A stretch of 64,000 nt of DNA from Neoalteromonas arenosi (GCF_030362855.1 NZ_JAUCBP010000013.1:1-64000), one strand, 5' to 3'. Positions 18,115-27,777 are shown, counted from the first letter of the stretch. Made by a program: numbers and translations. Notes: a model not told the origin generated them from the sequence alone.

Positions 18115-18417
18115 ATGAAGTTTATCTACTCAAAACTCTCTACGGAAACACTGATAGATTTACTCGAAGTGCATTCTTTTGAGATGAATGTTTATCTTGT
18201 TCAGCTCAATATTGGTAGCGAGCAAGGTATGGTCTATGATAACAGCGACAAGCCAATGCGTTTTTACAGCTCTCAACAGATCCGTGAGTTGTTCGCTGAG
18301 TTTGATGTGGAGCAGGCTGTAATGGTGCACGACACACCCTATGATGAAATGATCGGCAATCCGCCGAAGGCTAATGAGCGAATGGCGTTGCCTTTCTCAA
18401 TGGTGCAGCCGTACTAA
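18115..18417 (+). CDS. DUF6482 family protein
   Basis: A 100-residue cytoplasmic protein. The sequence MKFIYSKLSTETLIDLLEV with a later VYDNSDKPMRFYSSQQIRE block fits the DUF6482 family, short proteins of unknown role in marine gammaproteobacteria. I chose the second ATG because AAGAGG lies 6 bases before it; the first ATG at 18100 (five residues longer) is also possible. It is 38 bases after the hydroxylase gene on the same strand, so it may be co-transcribed. It ends 3 bases before the convergent kinase gene. Confidence 0.78.
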   Translation: MKFIYSKLSTETLIDLLEVHSFEMNVYLVQLNIGSEQGMVYDNSDKPMRFYSSQQIRELFAEFDVEQAVMVHDTPYDEMIGNPPKANERMALPFSMVQPY

Positions 18418-18419
18418 AC

Positions 18420-19733
18420 TTAGTCGTTGACGTGTCGACTGGCGATGGAGTGAACATCGACGCGCGCTTTTAGATTACTGGCAAGTAAAAAAATGCCACC
18501 CAACTTGCGATGCAAAAAGACTGAGTTTGCTGGTGGTACATGCCAAAATGCTTCATTGTTGCTAAGTGACATCCCTTTTTCTTGCAGCCGCTTACCTAAA
18601 TCTGAGGTACCGAAGTCGTATTCACCGGCGGTAACTAATGGCTCACAAGCGTCGAAACACATACTCACAATAAAGTCCTGTAACTCTGGTGCTAAGTCTT
18701 TACTCATTAACCCGATATTGAGCACAGCGGTACGTACACGTTCGGGGTCCGAATGAACAACACCGGACATCAACTCTCGGTATAAATGGATAAAATCTCG
18801 GGAGTATTCGCGCGTAGCGCCGAAATCAAGTAGCACAACCTTGTCATCTTGTGGGTCATAGCGATAGTTGGCGAAATTCGGGTCTGTTTGGATCAGATGA
18901 TGCTCAAATGTCTCGGTAAAAAATAGTTCAAACAATGCTGATGCAATGTTATCGCGAGTGGTTTGATCGGCATCGAGCTGAGACTCTATTGGCTCACTGG
19001 GCATAAAAGTCATAGCCAAAACGTTATCACGGGTGAACTCTCGATAAACATCGGGCACCGCAAAGCGCTTATCTTCAGCGACGAGCGCTTTATACCGCTC
19101 TAGCATATCGGCTTCAGCAATGTAATCGGCTTCAGTGTGAAGCTGGCGTTTGGCTTCATCGAGCAGGGGTTTAAAGTCCACCCCTTTAGGCAGCAGGCCG
19201 GTGATAGAGAGTAGTGTGGCCACGTTATCAACATCGCTATCGATACTTTGTTTTACGCCGGGGTACTGAATTTTCAGCGCCAGCATTTCGCCAGTTGGAA
19301 GAATTACTTTATGTACCTGACCAATAGACGCGGCGGCGATCGGCGCATAACTGAAGTAAAGAAATTGGTCAGCCCAATCAGCACCGAGTGCTTTCGATAA
19401 TACGTCATTGACTTGCTGTTTGGGCATGGGATCGGCGTCGCTGCGCAAGCGAGACAGAATTTCCGCCAATGGGGGTGGAAGAATATCACCTGCATCCATG
19501 GACATCAGCTGACCTACTTTCATCGCTGCGCCGCGCATATTGGCAAGCTGGTCTGCAATACGACCGACATTCCCGGGGGTTAACAAGAGATCTTTGAGAA
19601 CTGGCTTTTCGCCTTTTAACAGCTGTCCTGCGCCACTGGTCAACATGTTACCGGCAACGCGAGTTGCCAGAGAGCCGAGCATTCCAAACCGGGTAAAACG
19701 TCCGGTGGGAACCGCGCGATGTTTCTTGTCCAT
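18420..19733 (-). CDS. ABC1/UbiB-family atypical kinase (AarF-like)
   Basis: A 437-residue protein of the ABC1/ADCK/UbiB kinase-like family. The diagnostic KxGQ motif is MKVGQLMSMD (about 67-76), followed by the A-rich loop AAASIGQVH in place of a Gly-rich loop, the ion-pair Lys in ALKIQYPG, and the catalytic and metal-binding HLIQTDPNFANY and LLDFGAT. UbiB-type proteins bind ATP and support ubiquinone synthesis or lipid handling, but this one has no C-terminal membrane helices and is closer to the soluble AarF branch. Its ATG directly follows the stop of the small membrane protein gene (TAAATG), so translation is coupled. Confidence 0.92.
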   Translation of the reverse strand: MDKKHRAVPTGRFTRFGMLGSLATRVAGNMLTSGAGQLLKGEKPVLKDLLLTPGNVGRIADQLANMRGAAMKVGQLMSMDAGDILPPPLAEILSRLRSDADPMPKQQVNDVLSKALGADWADQFLYFSYAPIAAASIGQVHKVILPTGEMLALKIQYPGVKQSIDSDVDNVATLLSITGLLPKGVDFKPLLDEAKRQLHTEADYIAEADMLERYKALVAEDKRFAVPDVYREFTRDNVLAMTFMPSEPIESQLDADQTTRDNIASALFELFFTETFEHHLIQTDPNFANYRYDPQDDKVVLLDFGATREYSRDFIHLYRELMSGVVHSDPERVRTAVLNIGLMSKDLAPELQDFIVSMCFDACEPLVTAGEYDFGTSDLGKRLQEKGMSLSNNEAFWHVPPANSVFLHRKLGGIFLLASNLKARVDVHSIASRHVND

Positions 19734-20087
19734 TTAAATGATGCTCGCCAGGATATTTAACAACACGCCGAGCACACTGCCTATGGCAAAACCCAGCCAG
19801 CCATTTTTGTTTAGGTAACGGGCCAATGCTGCGCCAAAAATGCCTACCCAAAGCATCGCACTATACACTGACGTCAAACTACCTAAGGCAACTACACCGG
19901 GCATAAACTGCGAAGTCATTACCGTAATAGCCATGCCAGCAGCGAGAATCACCCACAAGATATTCTTGCGATTTTCAAACGAGTCTGTGCTGTCAGCTTC
20001 CGGGTTGTCAGTCGAATCTTGGCCCAGTTCAGCGTCCGCTTGTTTGGCTTTTTGTGAGGCTTTTTGTTTGGTGCGTTGTTGGCGCAT
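19734..20087 (-). CDS. Small membrane protein with charged N-terminus
   Basis: A 117-residue protein: a polar Lys/Gln/Asp-rich N-terminal tail (1-45), then three likely membrane helices (about 48-68, 73-92, 97-115). I do not recognise the family. The frame is open to a TTG 26 codons earlier, but no ribosome site precedes it; the ATG at 20087 starts MRQQRTKQKAS with a weak GAAAG upstream. The gene lies between the DUF6702 and UbiB-like kinase genes and ends flush with the kinase start, so it belongs to the same operon and may be a membrane partner of the kinase. Confidence 0.65.
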   Translation of the reverse strand: MRQQRTKQKASQKAKQADAELGQDSTDNPEADSTDSFENRKNILWVILAAGMAITVMTSQFMPGVVALGSLTSVYSAMLWVGIFGAALARYLNKNGWLGFAIGSVLGVLLNILASII

Positions 20088-20189
20088 AGCGTTCTTTCTG
20101 CAGCAGTTGCGTATGCACTTATCATTGCCGTTTAACCCGCTTAGGTCAAACCCAAAGAGCGACAAAAAGGTGTATTTATACGGCCGACT

Positions 20190-20714
20190 TTAGTCGAATC
20201 TAATCGATTTTGCGCCGTCACCAGCATTGAATGTCAGGGTGCGCAGTGGCCCTCGCCCCTCGATATTGACTGTATTGGTTTGCTTCGGCCAAATCTCTTG
20301 CATTGCTGCATGAATGAGCGTTAGACCTGTCAGTGACTCTGGGATAGGCGTTTCTTGATAGACCCACAGGTGTTTACCGTCGATTTCGAAACCAACAGTC
20401 GTTAGCTGTAGTTGTCTTTGTTCTAAATCGCCTATAGCGAAGCGAGACAATACGTATGTAACAAACGCTTGTTGAGTATCGGCATCAGTATGTATATCGC
20501 CCGCCTCAGGCAGTAAACGTTTGGCGGCGTGCTCGGCATCATGCAAGATGAAACGGTGCATAAGTTCGATATTACCGGTGCGCTCATTGAACAACACTGT
20601 GCTGATGGCAGCCTTTTGTTGGTGAGCACTTACACCCATTGGGGGAATTGCAATCAAGGCTAACACTACAAGCATTAGCCTTGATTGTAGGATTGTACTA
20701 TTCAGTCTCATCAT
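20190..20714 (-). CDS. DUF6702 family secreted protein
   Basis: A 174-residue protein with a signal peptide ending near VSA-HQ. The mature start AHQQKAAISTVLFNERTGNIELMHRFILHD is characteristic of DUF6702 proteins, which begin with an AHxF/Y segment and a beta strand carrying xxNxxTxxIE. It is a predicted all-beta periplasmic protein of unknown role, often beside M1 metallopeptidase genes. Two adjacent ATGs (20714 and 20711) are possible starts inside the end of the M1 gene; AAGG lies just before them. The 17-base overlap with the peptidase gene points to coupled translation. Confidence 0.8.
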   Translation of the reverse strand: MMRLNSTILQSRLMLVVLALIAIPPMGVSAHQQKAAISTVLFNERTGNIELMHRFILHDAEHAAKRLLPEAGDIHTDADTQQAFVTYVLSRFAIGDLEQRQLQLTTVGFEIDGKHLWVYQETPIPESLTGLTLIHAAMQEIWPKQTNTVNIEGRGPLRTLTFNAGDGAKSIRFD

Positions 20715-23154
20715 CACCTTCAGCAACGTTCAGCTCGGTCTTGCTGTCGTGCATGATATCGCGATAAACCTTACCTTCACGCGGCTTAGACTTGTAGGCT
20801 TCTATCCGCGACGGGATAATTTGACGTGGATAGTGATTGTTGTGTACATCGGTATCAGCTGTTTCCCAGTATGGGTCAACCGTGACCGAGGCAAGCTCTT
20901 TGTCTTTGTCGGTTATGATCAGCTTACTCACTGCTTTTGGCGAGCGACGCCAGATTTCAGCGGGGATGCGCATCATTTCAGTACTGCCATCAACAAACGT
21001 CAGCTCTAAGATGATAGGCATTACTAAGCCGCCAAGATTAGAAAACTCAAGTACATAATAGTTTTTGTCTTCTTCGACGGCACGCTCAAACGCAACGCGC
21101 TCATGCGGCTTTAAGCTGGCCATATAATCTTGATAGGCATTGCGCTCTTTATTCGTGACAGTAAAGCGATCGTTCTCATCGTAGTAATCGGTGATATCCG
21201 GGAAGCGCTCAACCCACAGCTGCATACCTTCGTCGCGATTGCGCGTATCCGTTAGGGACACCGGCTTATCCGCTTCAGCCTGACGCTCTCTGGCGAAATC
21301 TATATCGGGGTTTTCCGTGTCCAAACGAAGCTTATAGATGCGGTCTAACGAAATATCGACATGATCGGTTGAATAAAACCAGCCGCGCCAGAACCAGTCG
21401 AGATCGACACCACTGGCTTCTTCCATGGTGCGGAAGAAGTCGGCCGGCGTCGGACGCTTGTATTTCCAACGCTGCGAATATTCTCGGAATGCAAAGTCGA
21501 ATAATTCACGGCCAAGAATCGTTTCACGCAGAATATTCAGTGCTGCGGCTGGCTTGGTATAGGCGTTCGGACCAAGACTCAATACAGAGTCAGATTGGGT
21601 CATGATTGGTACCTGAGTTTCTGACTTCATGTAATCAACGATGTCGCGTGGCTCTACTCCCCAAGGAATACTTGGATCCCATTCACGCCCTGCAACGCCG
21701 TCCAAGAAGCTGTTCAGGCCTTCATCCATCCAAGTCCATTGACGTTCGTCTGAATTCACGATCATTGGGAAGTAAATATGGCCGATTTCGTGGATAACGA
21801 CGCCAATTAGGAAACGCTTTTCCGCTTGTGAATACGTGCGACTACCATCATCGCGCAATTCAGTTCGCGGTCCGTTGAAGGTGATCATTGGATATTCCAT
21901 GCCGCCGACAGGGCCGTTAACCGATTGCGCAACAGGGTATGGATAATCAAACGAAAAGCGCGAGTAGACTTCCATCGTGTGGATCACAGATTCAGTTGAA
22001 TACTTCTTCCACAAGTCGCCGCCTTCTTTGGGATAGAATGACATGGCCATGACTAATGGTTGGTCATCACCACCTTGGTGATAGCCGCGCGCATCCCACA
22101 TAAATTTGCGCGATGATGCCCAGGCAAAATCACGCACATTTTCCGCTTTAAAACGCCAAGTTTTAAGCTCGTCTGTACCTTCTTTTTCGTTCTCGAGCGC
22201 TTCTTCTTCGGTCACGATAAAGACAATACGCTCGGCATCTTCCGCTTCTTTAAGCCGATTGCGTTGCTCTTTGGTCAGCACATCGCGAGGATTATCCAAG
22301 ACACCTGTAGAAGAAACAATGTGGTCAGCAGGAACCGTGATGCTAACATCGTAGTTACCGAATTCTAGAGTGAATTCACCGCGGCCAATAAACTCTTTAT
22401 TCGTCCATGCCTCGTAATCGGTGTAAGCGGCTAAACGAGGAAACCACTGAGCGAGTAAGAAGATATCATTACCGCCTTCACGCGCATCATCGGGGAAGTG
22501 TTCATAACCCGCACGGGCAGATACAGCATCTTCTTCGACGATATTGAAGCCAAAGTCGATATCGAATTCAAAGCTTTTTCCCGGTTTTAATGGCGTGGGC
22601 AAGTCAACCCGCATCAAGGTACCTACAATGACGTATTCAAGTGCATTACCACGTGAATCTTCGACCGCTTTGATTTGGTAACCCAGCTCATTGTCGTCGA
22701 CAAATTGCTGACGACGCAACGCCGCAATACTCATTTGCGCAGGTTGTGAACCACTGGCAGATTGCGTTGCTGGGCCTCGATTGCCAATGCCACCAAAGGT
22801 GGTGGTCAATGCTGACATGGAGTCTTCGCGGAACTTGTTTTGATCCAATTGGATCCACAAATACTTCAGCGTATCAGGTGAGTTGTTGGTATAAACGATC
22901 GACTGCTCTGCATCGAGTCGGCGCAGCGCTTCATTCAAGCGAACGTCAATTTGATAGTCGACTTGTTGTTGCCAATATTCATGGCCGGGTTCGCCCGCGG
23001 CATTGCGATAAACGTTCGGTGTGGGTAACACTTCATCTAATTGACGAAATTTATCTTCAAAATCACCTTTTGTTTGTTGAATGGCTGCTTGTAATGGCAT
23101 TACAAGGCCGAAAAGGGCTGCTGCGAGAACGGGGCGCATTATTTTTTTCATCAT
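20698..23154 (-). CDS. Secreted M1-family metallopeptidase
   Basis: An 818-residue aminopeptidase-like protein with a signal peptide (about 1-24). The zinc motif HEIGH (H455-H459) is followed by an 18-residue spacer and the third ligand E in WMDEGLNSF, the HEXXH-X18-E signature of M1. The exopeptidase motif is GGMEYP rather than the usual GAMEN, as in many M1-like secreted peptidases. The N-terminal beta domain and C-terminal helical region agree with the family. The two adjacent ATGs (23154, 23151) follow an AGG site; a TTG four codons upstream is less likely. First gene of the operon with DUF6702, a small membrane protein and the UbiB-like kinase. Confidence 0.93.
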   Translation of the reverse strand: MMKKIMRPVLAAALFGLVMPLQAAIQQTKGDFEDKFRQLDEVLPTPNVYRNAAGEPGHEYWQQQVDYQIDVRLNEALRRLDAEQSIVYTNNSPDTLKYLWIQLDQNKFREDSMSALTTTFGGIGNRGPATQSASGSQPAQMSIAALRRQQFVDDNELGYQIKAVEDSRGNALEYVIVGTLMRVDLPTPLKPGKSFEFDIDFGFNIVEEDAVSARAGYEHFPDDAREGGNDIFLLAQWFPRLAAYTDYEAWTNKEFIGRGEFTLEFGNYDVSITVPADHIVSSTGVLDNPRDVLTKEQRNRLKEAEDAERIVFIVTEEEALENEKEGTDELKTWRFKAENVRDFAWASSRKFMWDARGYHQGGDDQPLVMAMSFYPKEGGDLWKKYSTESVIHTMEVYSRFSFDYPYPVAQSVNGPVGGMEYPMITFNGPRTELRDDGSRTYSQAEKRFLIGVVIHEIGHIYFPMIVNSDERQWTWMDEGLNSFLDGVAGREWDPSIPWGVEPRDIVDYMKSETQVPIMTQSDSVLSLGPNAYTKPAAALNILRETILGRELFDFAFREYSQRWKYKRPTPADFFRTMEEASGVDLDWFWRGWFYSTDHVDISLDRIYKLRLDTENPDIDFARERQAEADKPVSLTDTRNRDEGMQLWVERFPDITDYYDENDRFTVTNKERNAYQDYMASLKPHERVAFERAVEEDKNYYVLEFSNLGGLVMPIILELTFVDGSTEMMRIPAEIWRRSPKAVSKLIITDKDKELASVTVDPYWETADTDVHNNHYPRQIIPSRIEAYKSKPREGKVYRDIMHDSKTELNVAEGDDETE

Positions 23155-23255
23155 TAACCTGCTCAATTCCAGTTAAATTTTCGAGTTAACTTGGAATTTT
23201 GGTGCGTTTTTGCGGAATAAGCATTATAAACAGTTTTTCTGCAAACTAACCAGTG

Positions 23256-23270
23256 ATTGGTCTGACCGAT
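23256..23270. promoter_or_regulatory. GntR/FadR-type operator-like palindrome
   Basis: ATTGGTCTGACCGAT is a near-perfect 15-bp palindrome in the 236-bp gap between the divergent M1 peptidase and proB genes. It agrees with the GGT-N3-ACC core of FadR/PdhR-type GntR operators, with one mismatch in the outer arm. A second inverted pair, CAGCCA (23272-23277) and TGGCTG (23289-23294), lies next to it. The regulator is unknown. Confidence 0.35.
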
Positions 23271-23390
23271 TCAGCCATCCAACTTTACTGGCTGTTTAAT
23301 AATCGAGCTAGCTAAGTTAGTTGATTCAGTTCTTGAGTATTAGCTAATTATTCGTATGCTCAGGGTTTTAGTCTGGGAATTCCACAAATC

Positions 23391-24491
23391 ATGAGTGCCT
23401 TTGAATGGCAGCGCGCCGTAATAAAAGTTGGCAGTGCTTTAGTTGCGCCTGATGGTGAGCGCTGTAGTGCCGAGTTTTTATTGCCGTTGGCCCGGTTTAT
23501 TAGCGCGAGTCGTCAACGTGGCAAAGAAGTGATCGTAGTCTCTTCAGGTAGTGTGGCGGCTGGGCGCAAAGCCGTGCCTGTCACTCATACGCCGAGTATT
23601 GCCGAAAAGCAGGCTATGGCAGCGATAGGGCAGACACAAATGATGGCCAATTGGGCGCGTTTCTTTGATTTTCCCTGTGCACAGGTGTTACTCACCGCCG
23701 ATGATTTGCGCGACCGAGTGCGGTTTATCAACATACAAAACACATTGCGAGAGTTACTTAAGCATGGCGCGTTACCGATTGTGAACGAAAATGACACGGT
23801 GGCGACCGCTGAGCTCAAAGTCGGCGACAACGACAACCTAGGCGCCTATGCTGCTTTGGTCGCCCAAGCTGATACCTTGATCATGTGTTCCGATATTGAC
23901 GGATTATTTACTGCCGATCCGCGCAAAGAACCAGATGCGAAGCTGATCCCTGAGGTAAACAAGATTGATAACACCATACATCAATTGGCAGGTGGCGCTG
24001 GCACTGCAGTAGGAACTGGTGGTATGAAAACCAAGATCCAAGCTGCTGAAAAGTGTGTGCAAAGCGGTATTCAAACCCTAATTGTGAATGGCCGTAAAGG
24101 TGAGGTGTTTGATGCACTTGCGAGTGGTCACTGTCCGGGAACTTTGTTTCGTCCATTAGTCACCGCGCAAAAAGCCCGTGCACATTGGTTAAAACACACA
24201 TTGTTGGCGAAAGGGCGTATCACTGTTGACGATGGTGCTATGCGGGCGCTAACTGAACGCAATGCGTCTTTACTACCAACCGGTATTATCAGCATCGAAG
24301 GGCAGTTCAGTGCCGGGGATGCTGTAACGATCTGCTTCGCTGACAGACCGATAGCCCAAGGTATTGCTCAGTATGCCAGTCACGAATTGGCACAAATCAA
24401 GGGCTTACAGAGTCAACAAATTGAAGAGTTATTGGGTTACAGCTCGGGTGACGTTGCCGTCCACCGCGATGACTTAGTAACGCTAAATTAA
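23391..24491 (+). CDS. proB: Glutamate 5-kinase
   Basis: A 366-residue enzyme phosphorylating glutamate at the gamma carboxyl, the first step of proline synthesis. Family motifs: VIKVGSALVAP at the start, VSSGSVAAGR, IVNENDTVATAELKVGDNDNLGAYAAL, the ADTLIMCSDIDGLFTADP block, and GTGGMKTKIQAA. A C-terminal PUA domain (about 275-355) is present, as in E. coli ProB; the kinase is usually inhibited by proline. proA follows after 24 bases with an AAGGGAT ribosome site. Confidence 0.96.
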   Translation: MSAFEWQRAVIKVGSALVAPDGERCSAEFLLPLARFISASRQRGKEVIVVSSGSVAAGRKAVPVTHTPSIAEKQAMAAIGQTQMMANWARFFDFPCAQVLLTADDLRDRVRFINIQNTLRELLKHGALPIVNENDTVATAELKVGDNDNLGAYAALVAQADTLIMCSDIDGLFTADPRKEPDAKLIPEVNKIDNTIHQLAGGAGTAVGTGGMKTKIQAAEKCVQSGIQTLIVNGRKGEVFDALASGHCPGTLFRPLVTAQKARAHWLKHTLLAKGRITVDDGAMRALTERNASLLPTGIISIEGQFSAGDAVTICFADRPIAQGIAQYASHELAQIKGLQSQQIEELLGYSSGDVAVHRDDLVTLN

Positions 24492-24515
24492 GTTTTTATA
24501 AAAGGGATAGACCCA

Positions 24516-25775
24516 ATGTCTACAGCCGAATTTTCGATTTCACTTGCTGCCCAGCAGGCTAAAAAAGTTGCTCCGGTGATTGCTCAATTACAGCATAAAG
24601 AGAAGCGCAATGTGCTATTGGCTGTGGCGGAACAACTCAGGGAGCGAGAAGAAGCAGTGTTGTCTGCCAATGCTATTGATATGCAAAACGCTAAAGACAG
24701 CGGCCTAGATGCTGCCATGTGCGACCGACTGTTACTCGATCCCCAGCGCTTAGAGTCGCTGGCTCAAGCTGTAGAGGTCATCGCAAATCAGCCAGATCCG
24801 GTAGGAAGCATGAGTGCCAGTGAAACTATGGCGAGCGGTATTCAAGTCGCGAAGATGCGTATTCCATTGGGCGTTATTGCGATGATTTACGAGTCGCGAC
24901 CGAATGTGACAATTGACGCAGCAGCCTTGTGTTTTAAAGCCGGAAATGCGGTTATTTTGCGCGGTGGTAAAGAGGCATTGCATTCCAACTTAGCGTTGGC
25001 TGAATGTTTTCATGCCGCGCTCGCCAGCTTTGATTTGCCAGACCAAGCGGTTACCGTTATCCCTGATCCTGACCGCGCAATTATGAATGAGCTTTTGACC
25101 TTGAACGATTCCATCGACTTAGTTATTCCACGCGGTGGCGAGGGGCTGATTCGATTTGTTTCTGAGCATAGTCGGATCCCTGTTATCCAGCACTTCAATG
25201 GGGTGTGTCACTTATTTGTGGATCGCGATGCTGACTTGAGTAAAGCGCTTAACATCTTAGAAAATGGTAAAACCCAGCGAGTAGGCGTGTGCAATGCGCT
25301 CGAGACATTACTGGTGGATAAAGCGATTGCCGCTGAATTTTTACCGCGCGTGCAAGCCCTGTTTGCGCAACATTCGGTCCGCGTGCACGCCTGTGAACAG
25401 TCATTGCCTTACTTTCCCGAGGCAGAAGCCGCTACCGAGCATGACTGGCATGCGGAGTATCTCGCTATGGAGATCGCAGTTCGGGTCGTAGATGACATGC
25501 AAGCCGCAATTGCTCACATTAGCACTTATGGATCAGGCCATACTGAGGTCATCGTAACTGAGCATTTATCGCGTGCGCAGCAGTTTATACGGGTAGTGGA
25601 TTCGTCAGTTGTTATGGTTAACGCATCATCGCGTTTCTCTGATGGTGGCGAATTAGGGCTAGGTGCAGAAATCGGTATATCAACCAGTAAACTACACGCT
25701 TATGGGCCTATGGGCGCGGCAAGCCTTACAACGGAAAAGTTTGTTGTAACCGGTTCGGGCCATATTCGGGCCTAG
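24516..25775 (+). CDS. proA: Gamma-glutamyl phosphate reductase (glutamate-5-semialdehyde dehydrogenase)
   Basis: A 419-residue NADPH-dependent reductase turning glutamyl phosphate into glutamate semialdehyde, the second step of proline synthesis. Seen: PLGVIAMIYESRPNVTIDAAALC, ILRGGKEALHSN, IPRGGEGLIRFV, HFNGVCHLFVD, the active Cys in GVCNALET, and SDGGELGLGAEIGIST. Length is normal. Directly after proB, so one operon. Confidence 0.97.
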   Translation: MSTAEFSISLAAQQAKKVAPVIAQLQHKEKRNVLLAVAEQLREREEAVLSANAIDMQNAKDSGLDAAMCDRLLLDPQRLESLAQAVEVIANQPDPVGSMSASETMASGIQVAKMRIPLGVIAMIYESRPNVTIDAAALCFKAGNAVILRGGKEALHSNLALAECFHAALASFDLPDQAVTVIPDPDRAIMNELLTLNDSIDLVIPRGGEGLIRFVSEHSRIPVIQHFNGVCHLFVDRDADLSKALNILENGKTQRVGVCNALETLLVDKAIAAEFLPRVQALFAQHSVRVHACEQSLPYFPEAEAATEHDWHAEYLAMEIAVRVVDDMQAAIAHISTYGSGHTEVIVTEHLSRAQQFIRVVDSSVVMVNASSRFSDGGELGLGAEIGISTSKLHAYGPMGAASLTTEKFVVTGSGHIRA

Positions 25776-25796
25776 TCAACACATCAGGGTGCGCAT

Positions 25797-26762
25797 ATGC
25801 AAAAGCTGCAAGGTGTAATTCTCGATCTCGACTCGATGGGGCCGGAATCACTGGATCTAAGCTGCTTACTCAATATTGCTGAAATCGATTGGCAAATCTT
25901 TGATGCAACTACAGCGCAGCAGGCCGCGCTGCGGGTCGCGGATGCTGATATCGTATTAACGAACAAAGTCGCATTAGACCGCGAGATAATCGCTTATGCT
26001 AAAAATTTGCGTTACATCGGCGTATTAGCCACTGGTGTGAACAATATTGATATGCATGCATGTGAACAGGCGGGGATTACGGTTAAAAATGTTTCTCGCT
26101 ATGGAACTGCTTCGGTCGCTCAGCATACCCTAATGCTAATGCTGATGCTGGCCACATCGGTCAATCATTACAACAAAGCGGTGAAACAGGGGGCTTGGCA
26201 ACAATCCGAACAGTTTTGTTTGCTCGACTACCCGATCATGGAGTTAGCCGGCAAACACCTAGTAATTGTCGGCTATGGAACCTTAGGCAAGGCAGTGGCT
26301 AAACTCGCCGAAGCCTTCGATATGCGCGTTACTGTTGCGTTACGGCCAGGCGATACAAGAGCCGGAACTCAAAGCCGACGGCCTGCGTTAGAGGATGTGC
26401 TACCTCGTGCCGACTTCGTGTCTTTGCATTGTGCTTTATCGCCAGACACTGCGCAGATGATTAACGCTGAGCGTTTAGCATTAATGCGATCATCAGCTTT
26501 TCTTATTAACACTGCGCGCGGTGGCTTAGTCGATGAAGATGCGCTGCTTCACGCGCTGGAGCATAAGCAAATCGCTGGCGCAGCCTTGGATGTGGTAAGC
26601 ACTGAGCCACCGCCACAATCATTAGCCATAGTAAAAGCGCAATTGCCCAACTTGTTGATAACTCCTCATGTGGCTTGGGCAGCCACTGAAGCGCGACAGC
26701 GGCTATTAAACATTGCTGCATCGCATTTAGACGCATTCATTCAGCAGTCTAAACCACAATGA
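25797..26762 (+). CDS. D-2-hydroxyacid dehydrogenase (glycerate/lactate dehydrogenase-like)
   Basis: A 321-residue NAD-dependent dehydrogenase. The Rossmann glycine motif is VIVGYGTLGKAVAKLA (about 155-170), with the catalytic Arg in NTARGGLVDE, the Glu downstream and His in ITPHVAWA. The sequence is closest in feel to the glycerate/hydroxypyruvate reductase branch (NxxxYGTASVAQH, here SRYGTASVAQHTL), but the substrate is not certain. It starts 22 bases after proA and overlaps the next gene by 4 bases (ATGA), so proBA and these two genes may be one transcript. Confidence 0.9.
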   Translation: MQKLQGVILDLDSMGPESLDLSCLLNIAEIDWQIFDATTAQQAALRVADADIVLTNKVALDREIIAYAKNLRYIGVLATGVNNIDMHACEQAGITVKNVSRYGTASVAQHTLMLMLMLATSVNHYNKAVKQGAWQQSEQFCLLDYPIMELAGKHLVIVGYGTLGKAVAKLAEAFDMRVTVALRPGDTRAGTQSRRPALEDVLPRADFVSLHCALSPDTAQMINAERLALMRSSAFLINTARGGLVDEDALLHALEHKQIAGAALDVVSTEPPPQSLAIVKAQLPNLLITPHVAWAATEARQRLLNIAASHLDAFIQQSKPQ

Positions 26763-27646
26763 ACGCGCTATTATTTATCGTTTGCGTCATTATTTGGGGT
26801 TCAACGTGGATAGGTATCACCTTTCAAGTCGGTCACGTTGAGCCTGTGGTTGCAGTCGCATGGCGATTTAGTATTGCGGTAGTTTGTATCGGTTTGTGGA
26901 TGCTGGCGACACGACGTTCATTCCGCATGCCAGCGCACATGCACGTTAAAGCGCTCAGTGTCGGTCTGATTTTGTACACCTTGGATTATTCATTTCTGTA
27001 CGCTGCCCAGCAGTACATTGTCAGTGCCTTATTAGCAGTACTCAGTTCCAGTGTTATTTATTTTACAGTGCTGTTCCGGCGCGTTTTCCTGAATAAACCG
27101 CTGCGCCGCGAAGTACTTGTTGGGGCCACCTTGGGTCTACTCGGGATAGTGTTGATCTTCTCGCCAGAATTTACGCAAATGACTGCTCAGCAGGGGTTAG
27201 TGCTCGGTTTACTATTTGCTCTTGTGAGTTTCGTCAGTGCTGCCATTGGAAATATTCTCTCGGAAAACATGCTGGATGAAGGTGTGCCTGTTATGCAAAT
27301 GAACTTTTATGCAATGGGGTACGGCTTATTCTTTATGTACGGCTATGGTTTTATGTCAGGGGCGTCCTTTACCTATCCTGATCATTTGGAGTTTACCCTT
27401 GCGCTGCTTTACTTGGCACTGTTTGGGTCGGTACTTGCCTTTGGCGCCTACATGAAGCTTTTGCAGCGCATAGGGTCGGATAAATCCACTTATGTTGTCT
27501 TGGTCTATCCGATTGTGGCCTTGGGCTTGTCGACATTATTTGAAGGCTATCAATGGACGCTTGCTGCAGTATTTGGCGTTATTTTGGTTCTAATAGGCAA
27601 TGCTATCGCCATGGGAAAGCTCAATCGACAACTGAAGATTTCATAG
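26759..27646 (+). CDS. EamA/DMT-superfamily metabolite exporter
   Basis: A 295-residue protein with ten predicted membrane helices in two EamA repeats; the opening IVCVIIWGSTWIGITFQVG and internal ALVSFVSAAIGNI are typical of drug/metabolite transporters. Substrates range from amino acids to sugars and drugs. Its start overlaps the dehydrogenase stop by 4 bases, so it is translated together with it and may export or import a related hydroxyacid or amino acid. Confidence 0.9.
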   Translation: MNALLFIVCVIIWGSTWIGITFQVGHVEPVVAVAWRFSIAVVCIGLWMLATRRSFRMPAHMHVKALSVGLILYTLDYSFLYAAQQYIVSALLAVLSSSVIYFTVLFRRVFLNKPLRREVLVGATLGLLGIVLIFSPEFTQMTAQQGLVLGLLFALVSFVSAAIGNILSENMLDEGVPVMQMNFYAMGYGLFFMYGYGFMSGASFTYPDHLEFTLALLYLALFGSVLAFGAYMKLLQRIGSDKSTYVVLVYPIVALGLSTLFEGYQWTLAAVFGVILVLIGNAIAMGKLNRQLKIS

Positions 27647-27777
27647 CAACTCACTTAATGTCCGTGTGAACTAAAGAAAGTTATTCGTCGTTAAAGATTG
27701 CTCAATTGTCGATTTTCTCGTATGTTGGCGTGGCGAAAAAGTCGCATGGATTAGAAGGGATAGTATTACGAGGGCTT

